From Bremerella alba (GTDB taxonomy: Bacteria; Planctomycetota; Planctomycetia; Pirellulales; Pirellulaceae): 64,000 bases of DNA. The translations under genes were made by a program, and so were the position numbers. Below are positions 28,537-38,390 of the stretch, piece by piece. How positions within the stretch are numbered: position 1 is the stretch's first letter; the number at the start of each line of letters is the position of its first letter. The stretch covers positions 310,001-374,000 of the forward strand of contig NZ_JABRWO010000009.1 of NCBI RefSeq assembly GCF_013618625.1, given 5' to 3'. The notes under the pieces are model-generated. The model was given only the letters and a program-made list of their open reading frames with translations. It did not search any database and was not told the origin of the DNA.

Positions 28537-30573
28537 TTAGCTAGTCGTCTGTGAATTCTTCTTCGGGAAGAACCGCTCCAGATGCTCTTCGCTCGGCGGC
28601 TTGGTCATCAGTGAAACAACGACCATCGCGATCGCCGCAGCCGGCACCATGGTCGCCACCGGCATCATGCCGAACACGGTGAAGTGCGGGTTCAGGGCCA
28701 TATCGCTCATGTAGAAGAACAAGCACCACAGGCCGATCGCCGTAATCACGCAAGCATAGGCACCTGGCTTGGTGAGCCGCTTCCAGTAAAGTGCGGCGAA
28801 TACTAGCGGGAACAAGCTCGAGAAACCGCTGAACGTCCACACGCCCAACGTAAACACACGGCGAGGTTCGTACAGGCTAAGGATATACGTGACCGCCACG
28901 ATCGCAATGATAAAGCAGCGAGCGGTGATCAGCACCTGTTTGTCGGTAAAGCGTTTTTTGCCGCCATAGTGGACGACGATGTCCTCGGTAAACATGGTGC
29001 CGATGCAAAGGAACTGGCTGTCGAGCGAAGACATGATCGCCGCCAAAACGCCGGCGGTGAGCAGGCCACTCAAAAACGGACCGCTCATGTTGGCCACCAT
29101 GAACGGCAGCACCGCATTGGGATTGAAGTGAGGCGGGATCAATGCCCGTTCTGTACCAGGCACCACGGCTGAGGTCGCCCAGACACCCACAAGCACGCAC
29201 GGTATCCAAACGACGGCAATAAACAGCGGATGAGCGACTACCGGAAGCTTGAAGCTTTGGGCGCTCTTGGCTGTCAGCCAGTGCTGAAACAAGTGCGGGA
29301 ACATGCCGACCGAAAGCGGAATGAACATGTATGTAACGAATACCAGCATCGACATCGCACGCGGCTCTTCAGGCGACCACTTTGTGGCACGATAGACACC
29401 GGCGGTACGTTTACGGGTCCACTTGTTACCCAGTTCTGGCTTGTCTGGGTTGATCAAATCGTTGGGATGACCCAGGTTTTTGCTATAGATCGGGTCTTCA
29501 TAGGCCTGGAGTACCGCATTTTCGTTGCGATGAAACTCGTTCAACTCGTGCCCTGTCATGACCTCTTTGTCCCACCAAGTCGGCTTTTCGGTGGGCATGA
29601 CGCGGTCATCTTGCTCGATGAATGCATCGTTTTTCTCAGCGATCGAAATGTTGATCAGGTTATTGGCCACGGCAAGGTTAGCCTCGGCTCGGGCTTTCCA
29701 GTTGCCGATGGGTGGGCCTTTATAGTCGGCGATTGCTTTCGCTTTTTGCTCAGGCGTTAGCAGTTCGCCGTCGGCCTTCTTATTGGCGTAGTTGAACTCG
29801 GCCAGCGATTGCCAGGTAGCAAAAGCTTTCTCGTACTTCTGTTCGTCTGACTCGGCAACCGCACGCATCAGTTTGGAAGGATTCCGTTTTGCCACGGCTT
29901 CCGACGCGGCTTGGACACCGCCCAGGTTATCGGAAATAACCCAGAAAGTGATGACGCCCAATATCATGAACACAATCGTCTGGAACGCATTCGCCCATGC
30001 CGTACCACGCATGCCACCAAAGAAAACGTAGATCAGCACAACAATCGAAATGACCAAGCTACCCAGCCAGTTCGGGACGCCATAATCGTACTCGGCAAAC
30101 ATGCTCGAGAAGGCCCCTTCGCTCACCGCGCTGACGACGGTTCCGGAGGCCATCACGCCAATCAGCAGGTAAGGAATCACTAGGCCGACGAGAATGGGGA
30201 ACAGCAAGACGCCAATTTTGTCGCTTTGCAGGCGATCTCGAAAGAACTGGATTTGAGTCGTGTATCCGTATTTCTTTCCTAGGGACCAAAGTTTGATACC
30301 CAGTACGAAGAAGCAAAGTGAATGAATGATCCCGCTAGAGGAAGCCAGTAGACCATACACGCCGACACCTTCGGCGTAAGCTTCACCGGTCGAACCGACC
30401 AGCGCAAACGCAGTCATGGTTGTGCCGAAAAGGCTCATTAATAGAAGGAATGGACCGATCGAATGGCTGGCCAGCATATAGTCTTGGCTAGAGCCACGGA
30501 ACATCGTGCTGGCGAAGATACCTAGGCCCAACAACAATAAAAGATATACGCAGATAACAAGCAACGGTATCAT
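28537..30573 (-). CDS. Sodium:solute symporter (SSS family) with large hydrophilic insert
   Basis: A 678-residue secondary transporter with the SSS-family membrane core, starting MIPLLVICVYLLLLLGLG and with a large block of hydrophobic segments on either side. A hydrophilic insert of about 170 residues (about 228-402), rich in Glu, Lys, Asn and Trp, interrupts the core and is unusual for the family. The DUF3311 gene upstream overlaps the start codon by one base, a known pairing for SSS transporters of this type. The substrate is not evident. Confidence 0.85.
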   Translation of the reverse strand: MIPLLVICVYLLLLLGLGIFASTMFRGSSQDYMLASHSIGPFLLLMSLFGTTMTAFALVGSTGEAYAEGVGVYGLLASSSGIIHSLCFFVLGIKLWSLGKKYGYTTQIQFFRDRLQSDKIGVLLFPILVGLVIPYLLIGVMASGTVVSAVSEGAFSSMFAEYDYGVPNWLGSLVISIVVLIYVFFGGMRGTAWANAFQTIVFMILGVITFWVISDNLGGVQAASEAVAKRNPSKLMRAVAESDEQKYEKAFATWQSLAEFNYANKKADGELLTPEQKAKAIADYKGPPIGNWKARAEANLAVANNLINISIAEKNDAFIEQDDRVMPTEKPTWWDKEVMTGHELNEFHRNENAVLQAYEDPIYSKNLGHPNDLINPDKPELGNKWTRKRTAGVYRATKWSPEEPRAMSMLVFVTYMFIPLSVGMFPHLFQHWLTAKSAQSFKLPVVAHPLFIAVVWIPCVLVGVWATSAVVPGTERALIPPHFNPNAVLPFMVANMSGPFLSGLLTAGVLAAIMSSLDSQFLCIGTMFTEDIVVHYGGKKRFTDKQVLITARCFIIAIVAVTYILSLYEPRRVFTLGVWTFSGFSSLFPLVFAALYWKRLTKPGAYACVITAIGLWCLFFYMSDMALNPHFTVFGMMPVATMVPAAAIAMVVVSLMTKPPSEEHLERFFPKKNSQTTS

Positions 30574-30797
30574 TATTCGCCCCCCTCAGCTTCCTGTTGT
30601 GCCTCTTCGATCAAGTCAGTCGGCCAAGCAAAGATGGTGGCCAAAAACCACACAAAGCCAGCACCAACCGAAATGCCCCCTTGCCACAGGAGCGTAATTG
30701 GCATGAAGCCCCAAACCAAGGTGCGATCGTCCCAGTACCAAAGATCTTGATGGAGGATGATGAGGGCTACGACCAGTAGCCATACCACGTATCTCAT
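30573..30797 (-). CDS. DUF3311-like small membrane protein, symporter partner
   Basis: A 74-residue protein with two hydrophobic segments (about 5-20 and 28-55) and an acidic C-terminus. Size, topology and position match the DUF3311 family often found directly upstream of SSS permeases. GAAGG is about 9 bases before the ATG. Its stop overlaps the symporter ATG by one base. Confidence 0.75.
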   Translation of the reverse strand: MRYVVWLLVVALIILHQDLWYWDDRTLVWGFMPITLLWQGGISVGAGFVWFLATIFAWPTDLIEEAQQEAEGGE

Positions 30798-31061
30798 GGG
30801 TGTGCGGCCTTCATGGTGGAGTAGGGGCGGGCAAAACACGTTGAGAAGACAGTTGGTTAAACAACTATCGGCACATTCTAAACGCCCCTGCGGCGCGATG
30901 CCAGACCGAGTTGATCACTTTTCCTCGGAGCCTAGGCGGTTTGAGAAGTTTGTTTTGCAATGGAGATTCCCTCAAAAGGCTGGTAAACTAAAGCTCGTCA
31001 TCCGATCTGTTGCCCGCCCTTTGATGACATTTCCTGCCACCTCATCTTGTGAGATATCGTC

Positions 31062-32453
31062 ATGACGATTTCCCTTTCCCGTCGTCAGCTTCTGGCCGCT
31101 TCGGTCTCTGGTGTCCTTCTTCCGACATCGCTGCACGGGGCTGAAACTACGGGTGATTCGCCCAACGAGCTTACCGAACCGCAGCGAACCATCCCTGTGG
31201 CCGACACAACTGACGTGCTGGTTTGCGGCGGAGGACCTGCGGGAATTGCTACCGCAATCAGTGCCGCGCGGACGGGGGCTTCAGTGCGAATACTCGAAGC
31301 GCATGGCTGTTTGGGGGGCGTTTGGACCAGCGGCATGCTCTCGTACGTGATGGATGCCGAAAAGCCTGGGCTGAATGCCGAGTTGCCTCGGCGACTCAAG
31401 CAGATGGACGCCGTTCGCCCGAGTGGCTCTAAGAACTACGTCTACGACGTGGAAAGCATGAAGGTCCTGCTGGAAGAGCTGTGTGACGAGAACAAAATCA
31501 AAGTGCAGTATCACACGCGGATCGTCGCTGTCGAGAAAGATAATGCCAAGCGAGTGCGCGGCGTGATTACCGAGTCGAAGTCAGGACGTCAGGCCTGGCG
31601 AGCCAACACAGTGGTCGACACGACCGGCGATGGCGATGTGGGTGCATTGGCTGGCTGCGAGTGGGAGTTCGGCCGGGAAGAGGATTGCCCCTGTCAGCCG
31701 ATGTCGTTGATGGGGATCATCACGGCCAGCCCAGAAGCGCTGCAGCAGTTCGACCGACTAAAGGGAAGCCAGACGAAGGACGAGTTCCGGGCTTACATCC
31801 AAAAAGCAGGTTTAGACCCTTCGTATGCCAAGCCAACGCTCTGGTATATGGGCGGTAGTGTCGCCGCGGTGATGATGAATCACGAATACGGTGTGCGACC
31901 GTTCGACGCCGGAGCCGTCACTGAAGCAACCATCCGTGCTCGCCGCGAGCTTTACGATATCTGCCGAGGGCTCAAGGGGCTCGGCGGAGCTTGGAGCGAC
32001 TGCCGCTTGGTAACCACTGCCGAACAGATCGGTGTTCGAGATGGCCGACGTATCAAAGGACGTTACTTCGTAACGGTCGATGATGTACGCGAAGGAGCCC
32101 GACATGAAGATGCAATCTGTCGCAGCGAGTTCAGCGTTGATATTCATGCGGCGACCCGAGAAGAAAACAAGAAAGCTGCGTATAGTGGACAAGGCGTCAA
32201 AGCCAAGCCGTTCGATATTCCGCTGCGGGCGCTCATCGCGTCCGACGTTGACGGGCTGATGATGGCCGGCCGTTGTATCAGTGGCGACTTCTTCGCCCAC
32301 GCTAGCTATCGCGTAACTGGTAATGCGGTGGCAATGGGCGAAGCCGCTGGCGTGGCTTCCGCTTTGGCAGCTAAAGAAGGTTGCTTACCACAGGACGTGC
32401 AGTGGAAACCCATTTCTGATCAGTTGACCGAATTACGTAAGCCGGTCGCTTAA
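31062..32453 (+). CDS. FAD-dependent oxidoreductase, probably Tat-exported
   Basis: A 463-residue flavoprotein. The N-terminus carries SRRQLL (6-11) followed by a hydrophobic stretch, as in a twin-arginine signal. The Rossmann nucleotide motif is GGGPAG (56-61), then an acidic residue in ILEAHG; the C-terminal GRCISGDFFAHASYR segment resembles FAD_oxidored-type proteins common in planctomycetes. The substrate is unknown. The 3' end overlaps the convergent chorismate-lyase-like gene by 4 bases. Confidence 0.82.
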   Translation: MTISLSRRQLLAASVSGVLLPTSLHGAETTGDSPNELTEPQRTIPVADTTDVLVCGGGPAGIATAISAARTGASVRILEAHGCLGGVWTSGMLSYVMDAEKPGLNAELPRRLKQMDAVRPSGSKNYVYDVESMKVLLEELCDENKIKVQYHTRIVAVEKDNAKRVRGVITESKSGRQAWRANTVVDTTGDGDVGALAGCEWEFGREEDCPCQPMSLMGIITASPEALQQFDRLKGSQTKDEFRAYIQKAGLDPSYAKPTLWYMGGSVAAVMMNHEYGVRPFDAGAVTEATIRARRELYDICRGLKGLGGAWSDCRLVTTAEQIGVRDGRRIKGRYFVTVDDVREGARHEDAICRSEFSVDIHAATREENKKAAYSGQGVKAKPFDIPLRALIASDVDGLMMAGRCISGDFFAHASYRVTGNAVAMGEAAGVASALAAKEGCLPQDVQWKPISDQLTELRKPVA

Positions 32454-32995
32454 TCGCGGGTTACGATTTCCAGCAGTTCGACGGCTGGCTCGCCGTTGCA
32501 GTAAATCAATGCCGTGCGGCCGTAGATCGTTTCGTTCGGCTCAAGACCCATCAGCTCTCGAAGTTCGCTGGCCGGTCGGATGTGCCATAAGCAGGTGAGC
32601 TGGACTTCTCGCAAGACGTTGTGCTCGATCAGCACGCGGCCTAGTGGTATGCGTTCGCTTTTGATTTCGTTGGCAGGCTCTTCATCCAGGAAGTCGCAGT
32701 TCAAGCGAACGATTCCGTACTGCACCACTTTGCCGTCGCTTTGCCGTGTGAGCAGGATCTTGCGGGAGTAGTACTGCCCCTCGGTTCGCTTTTCGAGCAC
32801 CTTTACATCGACCTTACAGCCATGAAAGTTCTCAACGGTGACGGTCATGTGCTCGTCATGGGCGAGCAGCTGATGAAACGGAGCAGGCGTCTGCTGGGCC
32901 GAGACTTCCTCGAACTGCCCTAGTTCCTCGGGCTTGTCGTAAAAGAGAGCGATCAGTTGGCTAAGCTCAGGCATCGTATGGCGAGACGGTTTCAC
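32450..32995 (-). CDS. Chorismate-lyase-like (UbiC/DUF98-type) protein
   Basis: A 181-residue protein whose C-terminal half resembles the chorismate lyase/DUF98 fold: IPLGRVLIEHNVLREV, a Trp-containing strand, then YGRTALIYCNGEPAVELLEI. Chorismate lyases release 4-hydroxybenzoate. The match is from pattern memory, so the function is tentative. The GTG start is supported by AAGGAA 5 bases upstream; an ATG 21 bases downstream has no such site. The nearby polyprenyl synthase makes a role in aromatic-prenyl metabolism imaginable. Confidence 0.6.
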   Translation of the reverse strand: MKPSRHTMPELSQLIALFYDKPEELGQFEEVSAQQTPAPFHQLLAHDEHMTVTVENFHGCKVDVKVLEKRTEGQYYSRKILLTRQSDGKVVQYGIVRLNCDFLDEEPANEIKSERIPLGRVLIEHNVLREVQLTCLWHIRPASELRELMGLEPNETIYGRTALIYCNGEPAVELLEIVTRD

Positions 32996-33061
32996 GTCGG
33001 TTCCTTTTGCTGCAAAGGGAAACGAAACTTGAGTTGGCCAACGGTACAGTTCAAGGTGGGG

Positions 33062-34909
33062 CTAAGAGGTGGGCGCGGCCAAGGGGAATTCGAGTTGCGA
33101 AGTGGGGATGACGATCGTTGGTTTATGATCCTCAGTCGTTTCCAAAATCGAATCAACTAGATAATACAACAATCGTCGGAAGGGTTCAGGGTCGATTTCG
33201 TCGGCGATTTCTTCCGCTTTTGCTCGATATTTTTCCACGAGCTGCTGTGCGGCAACAAAAACGCCCCCTTCGAGGTACAGGCTGCGTACGCGTTGAATCT
33301 TCGCAGCTGCGGTCAAATCAGGGTCGTTGGCAATTTGAATGAGTTCGTTCTTGCGATCTTCCTTCAGGTTCTGCAGAGCCAAAGCCCAAAGTACCGTGGG
33401 GCGACCGCCGATAATATCATTTCCTGCGGAAAGCTTGTTGTCCGAATCGCCGAGCCAATCTTTCAGGTCGTTCAGGATCTGGAAAGCAACACCAACGTGC
33501 CGGGCAAACTTTCGCATCTGGTCGCGATAATCTTCCTGGGTCTTGGCCAAGGCAATCCCGCAGTGCAGGGCGGCCTCGAACGCAGGCGAAGTTTTCAACG
33601 CATATATTTTCAACGCATCGATCGGGGTCAACACTTTGCTTGCCGAATCACGCCACATCAGTTCGGCCCCTTGGCCCTCTGACAGACGCATGTGTGCTTC
33701 GGCCAACTGGTCGACAATCTTGGCGACCACTTCAGGGCCGAGCGTTTTGACTTCGCGGCTAACCAGACGATAACCGAGCCCGATCATGTAGTCGCCCAGG
33801 TTAATCCCAGTCGAAACACCGAACTGACGATGGACGGTGGGCTCGCCATAGCGGAACTCGTCGTCGTCTTCGATGTCGTCATGAACGAGCGAAGCTTTAT
33901 GGAATGTTTCAATCGCCAGGGCACTACGTTTGACCGCGTCGGTATAGCCGGCGACGTGGGCGGCACCATCAGGCGAGGTGCCTTGGCCGCCGGTTAGTGA
34001 GTCGTAAACGGCGAGCGTGGTGAACGGTCGCGAGTACTTTCCGCCGCGACCAATGAAGTCGATTGCCAGACGCTCGGTTGCGGCGATCGGATCGAGATTC
34101 GGCAGATCAGCAAGCTCGGCATTGGCCGTCGCTTCGGTCTGTCGCTGTGGTGCGATCAAGCGGGTAAGCTCTTGGCGGTCGAACATCTCCTGAGCCGCTC
34201 GCATCAGGTGGACGTACGTCGCTGTCTTCTGTTGTGGTTCGCGGTGGGGTAGGTGGATCATGTCGAAGACCCACTGTTCGTCGACTGATGTATTGCGGCA
34301 GTCGCTCGAATGCAGCGGCACCGCCATGCAGGGAATGCCAGCGAGCAGGATTTTATCGAACGCCTTTTCCAGCACGTTCAAGCAGGCCACGCCCACGACC
34401 GCGTCGACGTAGCCGCTCACCAGAATCTTCATCACGATGGGCGAGCCTTCGGCGACGAGAACCCGATAACCGAGTTCTTCGGCTTGGGTGCGGTAGTCGG
34501 CGATACTGCAGGCGCCACAGGTCTTGCAGTCGAGACCGAACTGATCGTAGTCGGCCGGGCAACCTTCGGCATGCTTCAAGCAGTGCGGTAGCAGGAAGAG
34601 TCGTCGTTCGGGTGGAATGGCCGAGACCTGATCACGCCAGAAAGCGGAGGTCATCATCACCAAGGTCCAGCCGAGGTACGTTTCCGGGAGATTCATTTCT
34701 TCGAGCAGTGCTCGAGCGAGCTTCTCCATTTCGTCTTTGGAGAGGGGACGCGACTTGTCGAGCTTCTCGCAGATCTGATAACAGCGATCCTGGATCTCTT
34801 CGCGCAGGGCCAAGCGATCTGGGACTTGCTTCAGGTGGGCGGTCTTGCGGCGGCGGGAAACCCGCTTTTTGGCACCACCGTTGGATTCAGGCTGGGAGGG
34901 GGAAGGCAT
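33062..34909 (-). CDS. DUF116-polyprenyl diphosphate synthase fusion
   Basis: A 615-residue two-domain protein. Residues about 40-250 match DUF116, with a Cys cluster (DCKTCGACS) of likely metal- or cluster-binding type. Residues about 290-610 are a trans-polyprenyl synthase: the first Asp-rich motif is DDIEDDDEFR (about 347-356) and the second appears as NDLKDW (about 483), with Asn in the first position. It would extend isoprenoid chains for terpenoids or quinones. It lies 13 bases after a class II cyclase-like gene in the same direction. ATG 34909 is preferred over the TTG 6 bases upstream. Confidence 0.85.
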   Translation of the reverse strand: MPSPSQPESNGGAKKRVSRRRKTAHLKQVPDRLALREEIQDRCYQICEKLDKSRPLSKDEMEKLARALLEEMNLPETYLGWTLVMMTSAFWRDQVSAIPPERRLFLLPHCLKHAEGCPADYDQFGLDCKTCGACSIADYRTQAEELGYRVLVAEGSPIVMKILVSGYVDAVVGVACLNVLEKAFDKILLAGIPCMAVPLHSSDCRNTSVDEQWVFDMIHLPHREPQQKTATYVHLMRAAQEMFDRQELTRLIAPQRQTEATANAELADLPNLDPIAATERLAIDFIGRGGKYSRPFTTLAVYDSLTGGQGTSPDGAAHVAGYTDAVKRSALAIETFHKASLVHDDIEDDDEFRYGEPTVHRQFGVSTGINLGDYMIGLGYRLVSREVKTLGPEVVAKIVDQLAEAHMRLSEGQGAELMWRDSASKVLTPIDALKIYALKTSPAFEAALHCGIALAKTQEDYRDQMRKFARHVGVAFQILNDLKDWLGDSDNKLSAGNDIIGGRPTVLWALALQNLKEDRKNELIQIANDPDLTAAAKIQRVRSLYLEGGVFVAAQQLVEKYRAKAEEIADEIDPEPFRRLLYYLVDSILETTEDHKPTIVIPTSQLEFPLAAPTS

Positions 34910-34921
34910 AGGCAAGGTTGC

Positions 34922-36784
34922 TTAACTCGATTCTCTTGTTCCACTTCCGCTAAGTTCGTCACCGCGCACATTCGATTCTAACGCTCGGCATACATGTGCC
35001 AGCGCACTAACCGTCATGATCTGCGGGTAGAGCTTTTCATAATACCACAGCTTAGAGAAGTAAAAACCGATTGGCGAACATTCGACATGAGAATTTTCCT
35101 CGACTCGTCGGCATAGCCAATCCACGGCTTTTACTAGGCCTGGGTAGTTTTCGATTCCCTTATTGTCGCAGAGTAACCCCTCTATGGCCAGCGAAGTCTC
35201 CTCAACGCTGCTCTTATATCGGCCATTGGTGGCATCAGAGACGGCCAGGCCGCCACCAAAACCACCATCTTCATTTTGTTGATTCGCCAGCCAATGAAGA
35301 GCTTTATCACGAATACTGGCCAGCTTGTCCGGTAACGATGCTTCGGGATTGTGCGTATCGCGGAAGTAACCGAGGACCTTGGCAGTGCCGTAAATGGGAT
35401 TGTCTTCTTCGTTACGATCCTGATTGCCAAACCAAAGTGGAAGCCAATGATCGTCCTGGCGATGCTTGACCAGATAGCTCATGCCGGTTCCCAGTGGGTT
35501 GGCCCTTTGGTGGGCCCAGGTCCACGACCAAACGAAGAGCCCACGCATCGCGTGGGCAGTGATGTCGCTTCCGCTTCGATCGAACGGCTGAGTACCCCAG
35601 CCGCGACAGAACGTGGGCCAGCCTCGGTCACCATTTTGCAGATCGATCAGCCATTGGCAGCCAGCGGTGGCGGCCTCTTCGATTCGCTTGTGCGTGGACG
35701 GATCGAAATCGCCACGATCGTAGAACATTCGGAGTGCCAGCAAAGCCCCCGGTGTATCGTCTGCATCAGGGACGCTACCACTTAGGTCAGTCCAACCCCA
35801 AGCACCCGGAGCCGCCCCAGTAAACGGATGCACCTCCTTGGTTTGGCATTCCAGCAGCCACTCTAGGCATTCCGGCGTCAGGTGCGAGTTATCGTCCTTG
35901 AGCACGGAAAGAGCATTGATGGAAAGCGTAGTGACCCAAGTCGCCAGGTTAGTGTCGATTGGCCAACTGCCGTCAGAACGAACGCTCTCGCGGATAAAAC
36001 GCAGGCCGTTCTGGGCCACCTGACTGTCGGCTCGGCCGGTAGCTGCCAGGCTCATCACGACAAAGCTCGTCAGGGGGATCGCTTCGAGATAGCCTCCACT
36101 TTCCGGCTGCATCTTGGTAAGCACTTTTGCGGCCGAATTGAAAGTGGCTCCGCGGATCATCCGCATGATCGGATTCCACGGTTTGTCATGAAAGAACTTG
36201 GCTTGGCCGATCGCTACCAGGGCTGGGATCGCATAACTGACCACCGGCAACTGAATCAACTTGTAGAAGGATTGCGGCAGGACAGCTGCCTCGAAGGGCA
36301 GGGGAGCCACCTCTTTCCAATCGACCAGACCGGCCAAAGCGTAGTTCGTTAAAATTGGGACCGCAAACGTTTTGTCCTTACCATATCGAGCCCGTAGTCC
36401 GGCGATTCCACCTTTCTTGGCGATGTAGGCATTGGCCGCCGACAGGACACTTGGGTTTTTCTCGGCATCGCCGGTCAATGTCAGGGCAGCGACGGCCAGC
36501 ATCGTGGTGGCGATGTTCGAGTAGCTCAACTCTGTATCGCCCCACCCACCATCGGTGTTTTGATGGTCGAGCAAATACTGGACACCCCCACGTATGAGCG
36601 ACGCATCGGTGTCGCTGGATTGTGAGCCATTTCGCACAGCCAGTTGCAAGGCACTCACGGCTGTCGCCGTAGACAAGGCGGAAGTCGATAGTTCGCCGAT
36701 CCAGTGCCCGGATGGTTCTCGCTCGTTGAGGAGATCTTGTTTGGCGATTTCGTAGCAGGCGCGAACTCGGGCAGAGTCAATCAT
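34922..36784 (-). CDS. Second squalene/terpene cyclase-like protein (class II)
   Basis: A 620-residue alpha/alpha-barrel protein with repeated QW-type motifs and the class II proton-donor motif DADDT (about 339-343). This is a paralogue of the squalene-hopene cyclase at 57144-59255 but not a close copy. It likely cyclises a polyprenoid. The start chosen is MIDSARVRAC, after an N-terminal stretch that looks non-coding. It precedes the DUF116-polyprenyl synthase by 13 bases and is divergent from a radical SAM gene. Confidence 0.8.
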   Translation of the reverse strand: MIDSARVRACYEIAKQDLLNEREPSGHWIGELSTSALSTATAVSALQLAVRNGSQSSDTDASLIRGGVQYLLDHQNTDGGWGDTELSYSNIATTMLAVAALTLTGDAEKNPSVLSAANAYIAKKGGIAGLRARYGKDKTFAVPILTNYALAGLVDWKEVAPLPFEAAVLPQSFYKLIQLPVVSYAIPALVAIGQAKFFHDKPWNPIMRMIRGATFNSAAKVLTKMQPESGGYLEAIPLTSFVVMSLAATGRADSQVAQNGLRFIRESVRSDGSWPIDTNLATWVTTLSINALSVLKDDNSHLTPECLEWLLECQTKEVHPFTGAAPGAWGWTDLSGSVPDADDTPGALLALRMFYDRGDFDPSTHKRIEEAATAGCQWLIDLQNGDRGWPTFCRGWGTQPFDRSGSDITAHAMRGLFVWSWTWAHQRANPLGTGMSYLVKHRQDDHWLPLWFGNQDRNEEDNPIYGTAKVLGYFRDTHNPEASLPDKLASIRDKALHWLANQQNEDGGFGGGLAVSDATNGRYKSSVEETSLAIEGLLCDNKGIENYPGLVKAVDWLCRRVEENSHVECSPIGFYFSKLWYYEKLYPQIMTVSALAHVCRALESNVRGDELSGSGTRESS

Positions 36785-36948
36785 GAAGACACAAATAGGC
36801 AGGAAGGCGAACCAGTTGAAGGTCCTTGCATGGTAAATGGCTTTGCAAAACGTGTCCATCGCCGGCGTGGTTTCCACTGACTTTTGCCGTCTATTGGGTT
36901 AGAATGAGTTGCTGCACGTCTCCCCCTCGATTCCTTTAAGGTATCTGC

Positions 36949-38274
36949 ATGTATTTCCGCCTGGCGAAACGCGCTCTTCTGGAAACGGACAAACGTCTCG
37001 TTGCCAAATTTCTGTGGCTAATGGGCTATAAGGGACTGCGCAGCGTTCAGAAGCACAAAGCTCGTCTCAAACGGGGCGAGTTCTTTCCACCGTTTCTGTA
37101 CATCTCGGTCATTAACAGTTGCAACCTACGTTGTCAGGGGTGTTGGGTCGATGTTTCCGCGAAGCAGTCCAAGCTCGATCTCGATGCAATGGATCGAATG
37201 CTGGGCGAAGCCAAGGCGATGGGGAACTCGTTCTTCGGTATCCTCGGCGGCGAACCGTTCATGCACGCTGATATTCTGGAGATCTTCCGCCGACATCAGG
37301 ATGCTTACTTTCAGGTCTTCACTAACGGACACTTCATCACCGATGAAGTCGCCAAAGAACTTCGCCAGCTAGGCAACGTCACTCCGCTGATCAGTATCGA
37401 AGGGACCGAGATCATTAGCGATGTCCGTCGCGGTCGTGGCGGCGTGTACAGCAAGTCGATGGAGGGGATTCAGAATTGTGTCGACAATAAGCTACTGACC
37501 GGTGTGTGCACTAGTTTGTGTCAGTCAAACTTCGACGATCTCTTGCGAGAAGAGTGGATCGACCGGCTGATCGAGATGGGGGTCTTCTATTGCTGGTATC
37601 ACGGCTATCGCGTGGTGGGCCCGGTCCCCAATCCTGATCTTGCGTTAACTCCAGAGCAGCAATTGGCGGTACGCAAGTTTGTCGTCGAGATGCGTGTGAA
37701 GAAGCCGATCGCCATCATCGACGCCTACCACGATGCCGACGGTAACGCGCTCTGTCCGGCAGCGACCGGGTTCACGCATCACATCAGTCCTTATGGCGAT
37801 ATCGAGCCATGCCCGGTGATTCAATTTGCAAAGGAATCGATTCACGACGAGCGCCCCCTGCGTCAGGTGTTCAACGAGTCGGAGTATCTACGCGACTTCC
37901 GTGAACTGGCCGCCAAGAATACCCGAGGCTGTATCATCTTGGAACGTCCCGACCTATTAGGTGACTTTGCCCGCGAACACGAAGCGAAAGATACCACGGT
38001 TCGACATGAAGCTTATCAAGAGCTGGATGTGCTCAAGTCGAATCCATCGCAATACAACCCGGGGAACGAAATTCCCGAGAAGAGTTGGGTCTATTGGCTG
38101 TTGAAGAAGTATGCGTTCCATGACTACGGAGCCTACAAAAAGCACTTTAACGTCGAAAACTGGCAGCCGACAATCCATCAGGACGGGACGACCTCGGCTG
38201 GGGTGTCTGGTCCTGGCAACGCCGTTCCTGATAACTTGGTGCAGTTGGATATCGATTCTTCGACGAAGGCCTGA
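36949..38274 (+). CDS. Radical SAM protein (HpnH-like/SPASM-like), divergent from cyclase
   Basis: A 441-residue radical SAM enzyme. The cluster motif is C58-x3-C62-x2-C65 (CNLRCQGC), followed by the GGEP motif (LGGEPFM). Extra Cys residues in CPAAT and EPCPV (about 265-285) suggest a second iron-sulfur cluster. It lacks a membrane segment. AAGG before the ATG supports the start. Its position opposite the cyclase/prenyl synthase pair suggests it modifies their product, much as HpnH extends hopene; that is inference. Confidence 0.85.
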   Translation: MYFRLAKRALLETDKRLVAKFLWLMGYKGLRSVQKHKARLKRGEFFPPFLYISVINSCNLRCQGCWVDVSAKQSKLDLDAMDRMLGEAKAMGNSFFGILGGEPFMHADILEIFRRHQDAYFQVFTNGHFITDEVAKELRQLGNVTPLISIEGTEIISDVRRGRGGVYSKSMEGIQNCVDNKLLTGVCTSLCQSNFDDLLREEWIDRLIEMGVFYCWYHGYRVVGPVPNPDLALTPEQQLAVRKFVVEMRVKKPIAIIDAYHDADGNALCPAATGFTHHISPYGDIEPCPVIQFAKESIHDERPLRQVFNESEYLRDFRELAAKNTRGCIILERPDLLGDFAREHEAKDTTVRHEAYQELDVLKSNPSQYNPGNEIPEKSWVYWLLKKYAFHDYGAYKKHFNVENWQPTIHQDGTTSAGVSGPGNAVPDNLVQLDIDSSTKA

Positions 38275-38390
38275 ATTCGTTGAACCCTGTTGAGAATCCC
38301 ACTAAACTGGGGAGAGATTCGTGGCCTGTAGGCTTAGCCAGATGTTTTCAGCGATTGCCTCGCCGTGTACTCCAGTCTTGGGAATTCTCG

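Noticed and set aside
34234-34911. 225-residue Arg/Ser-rich forward frame
   Set aside because: It is the antisense shadow of the DUF116 domain of the polyprenyl synthase fusion.
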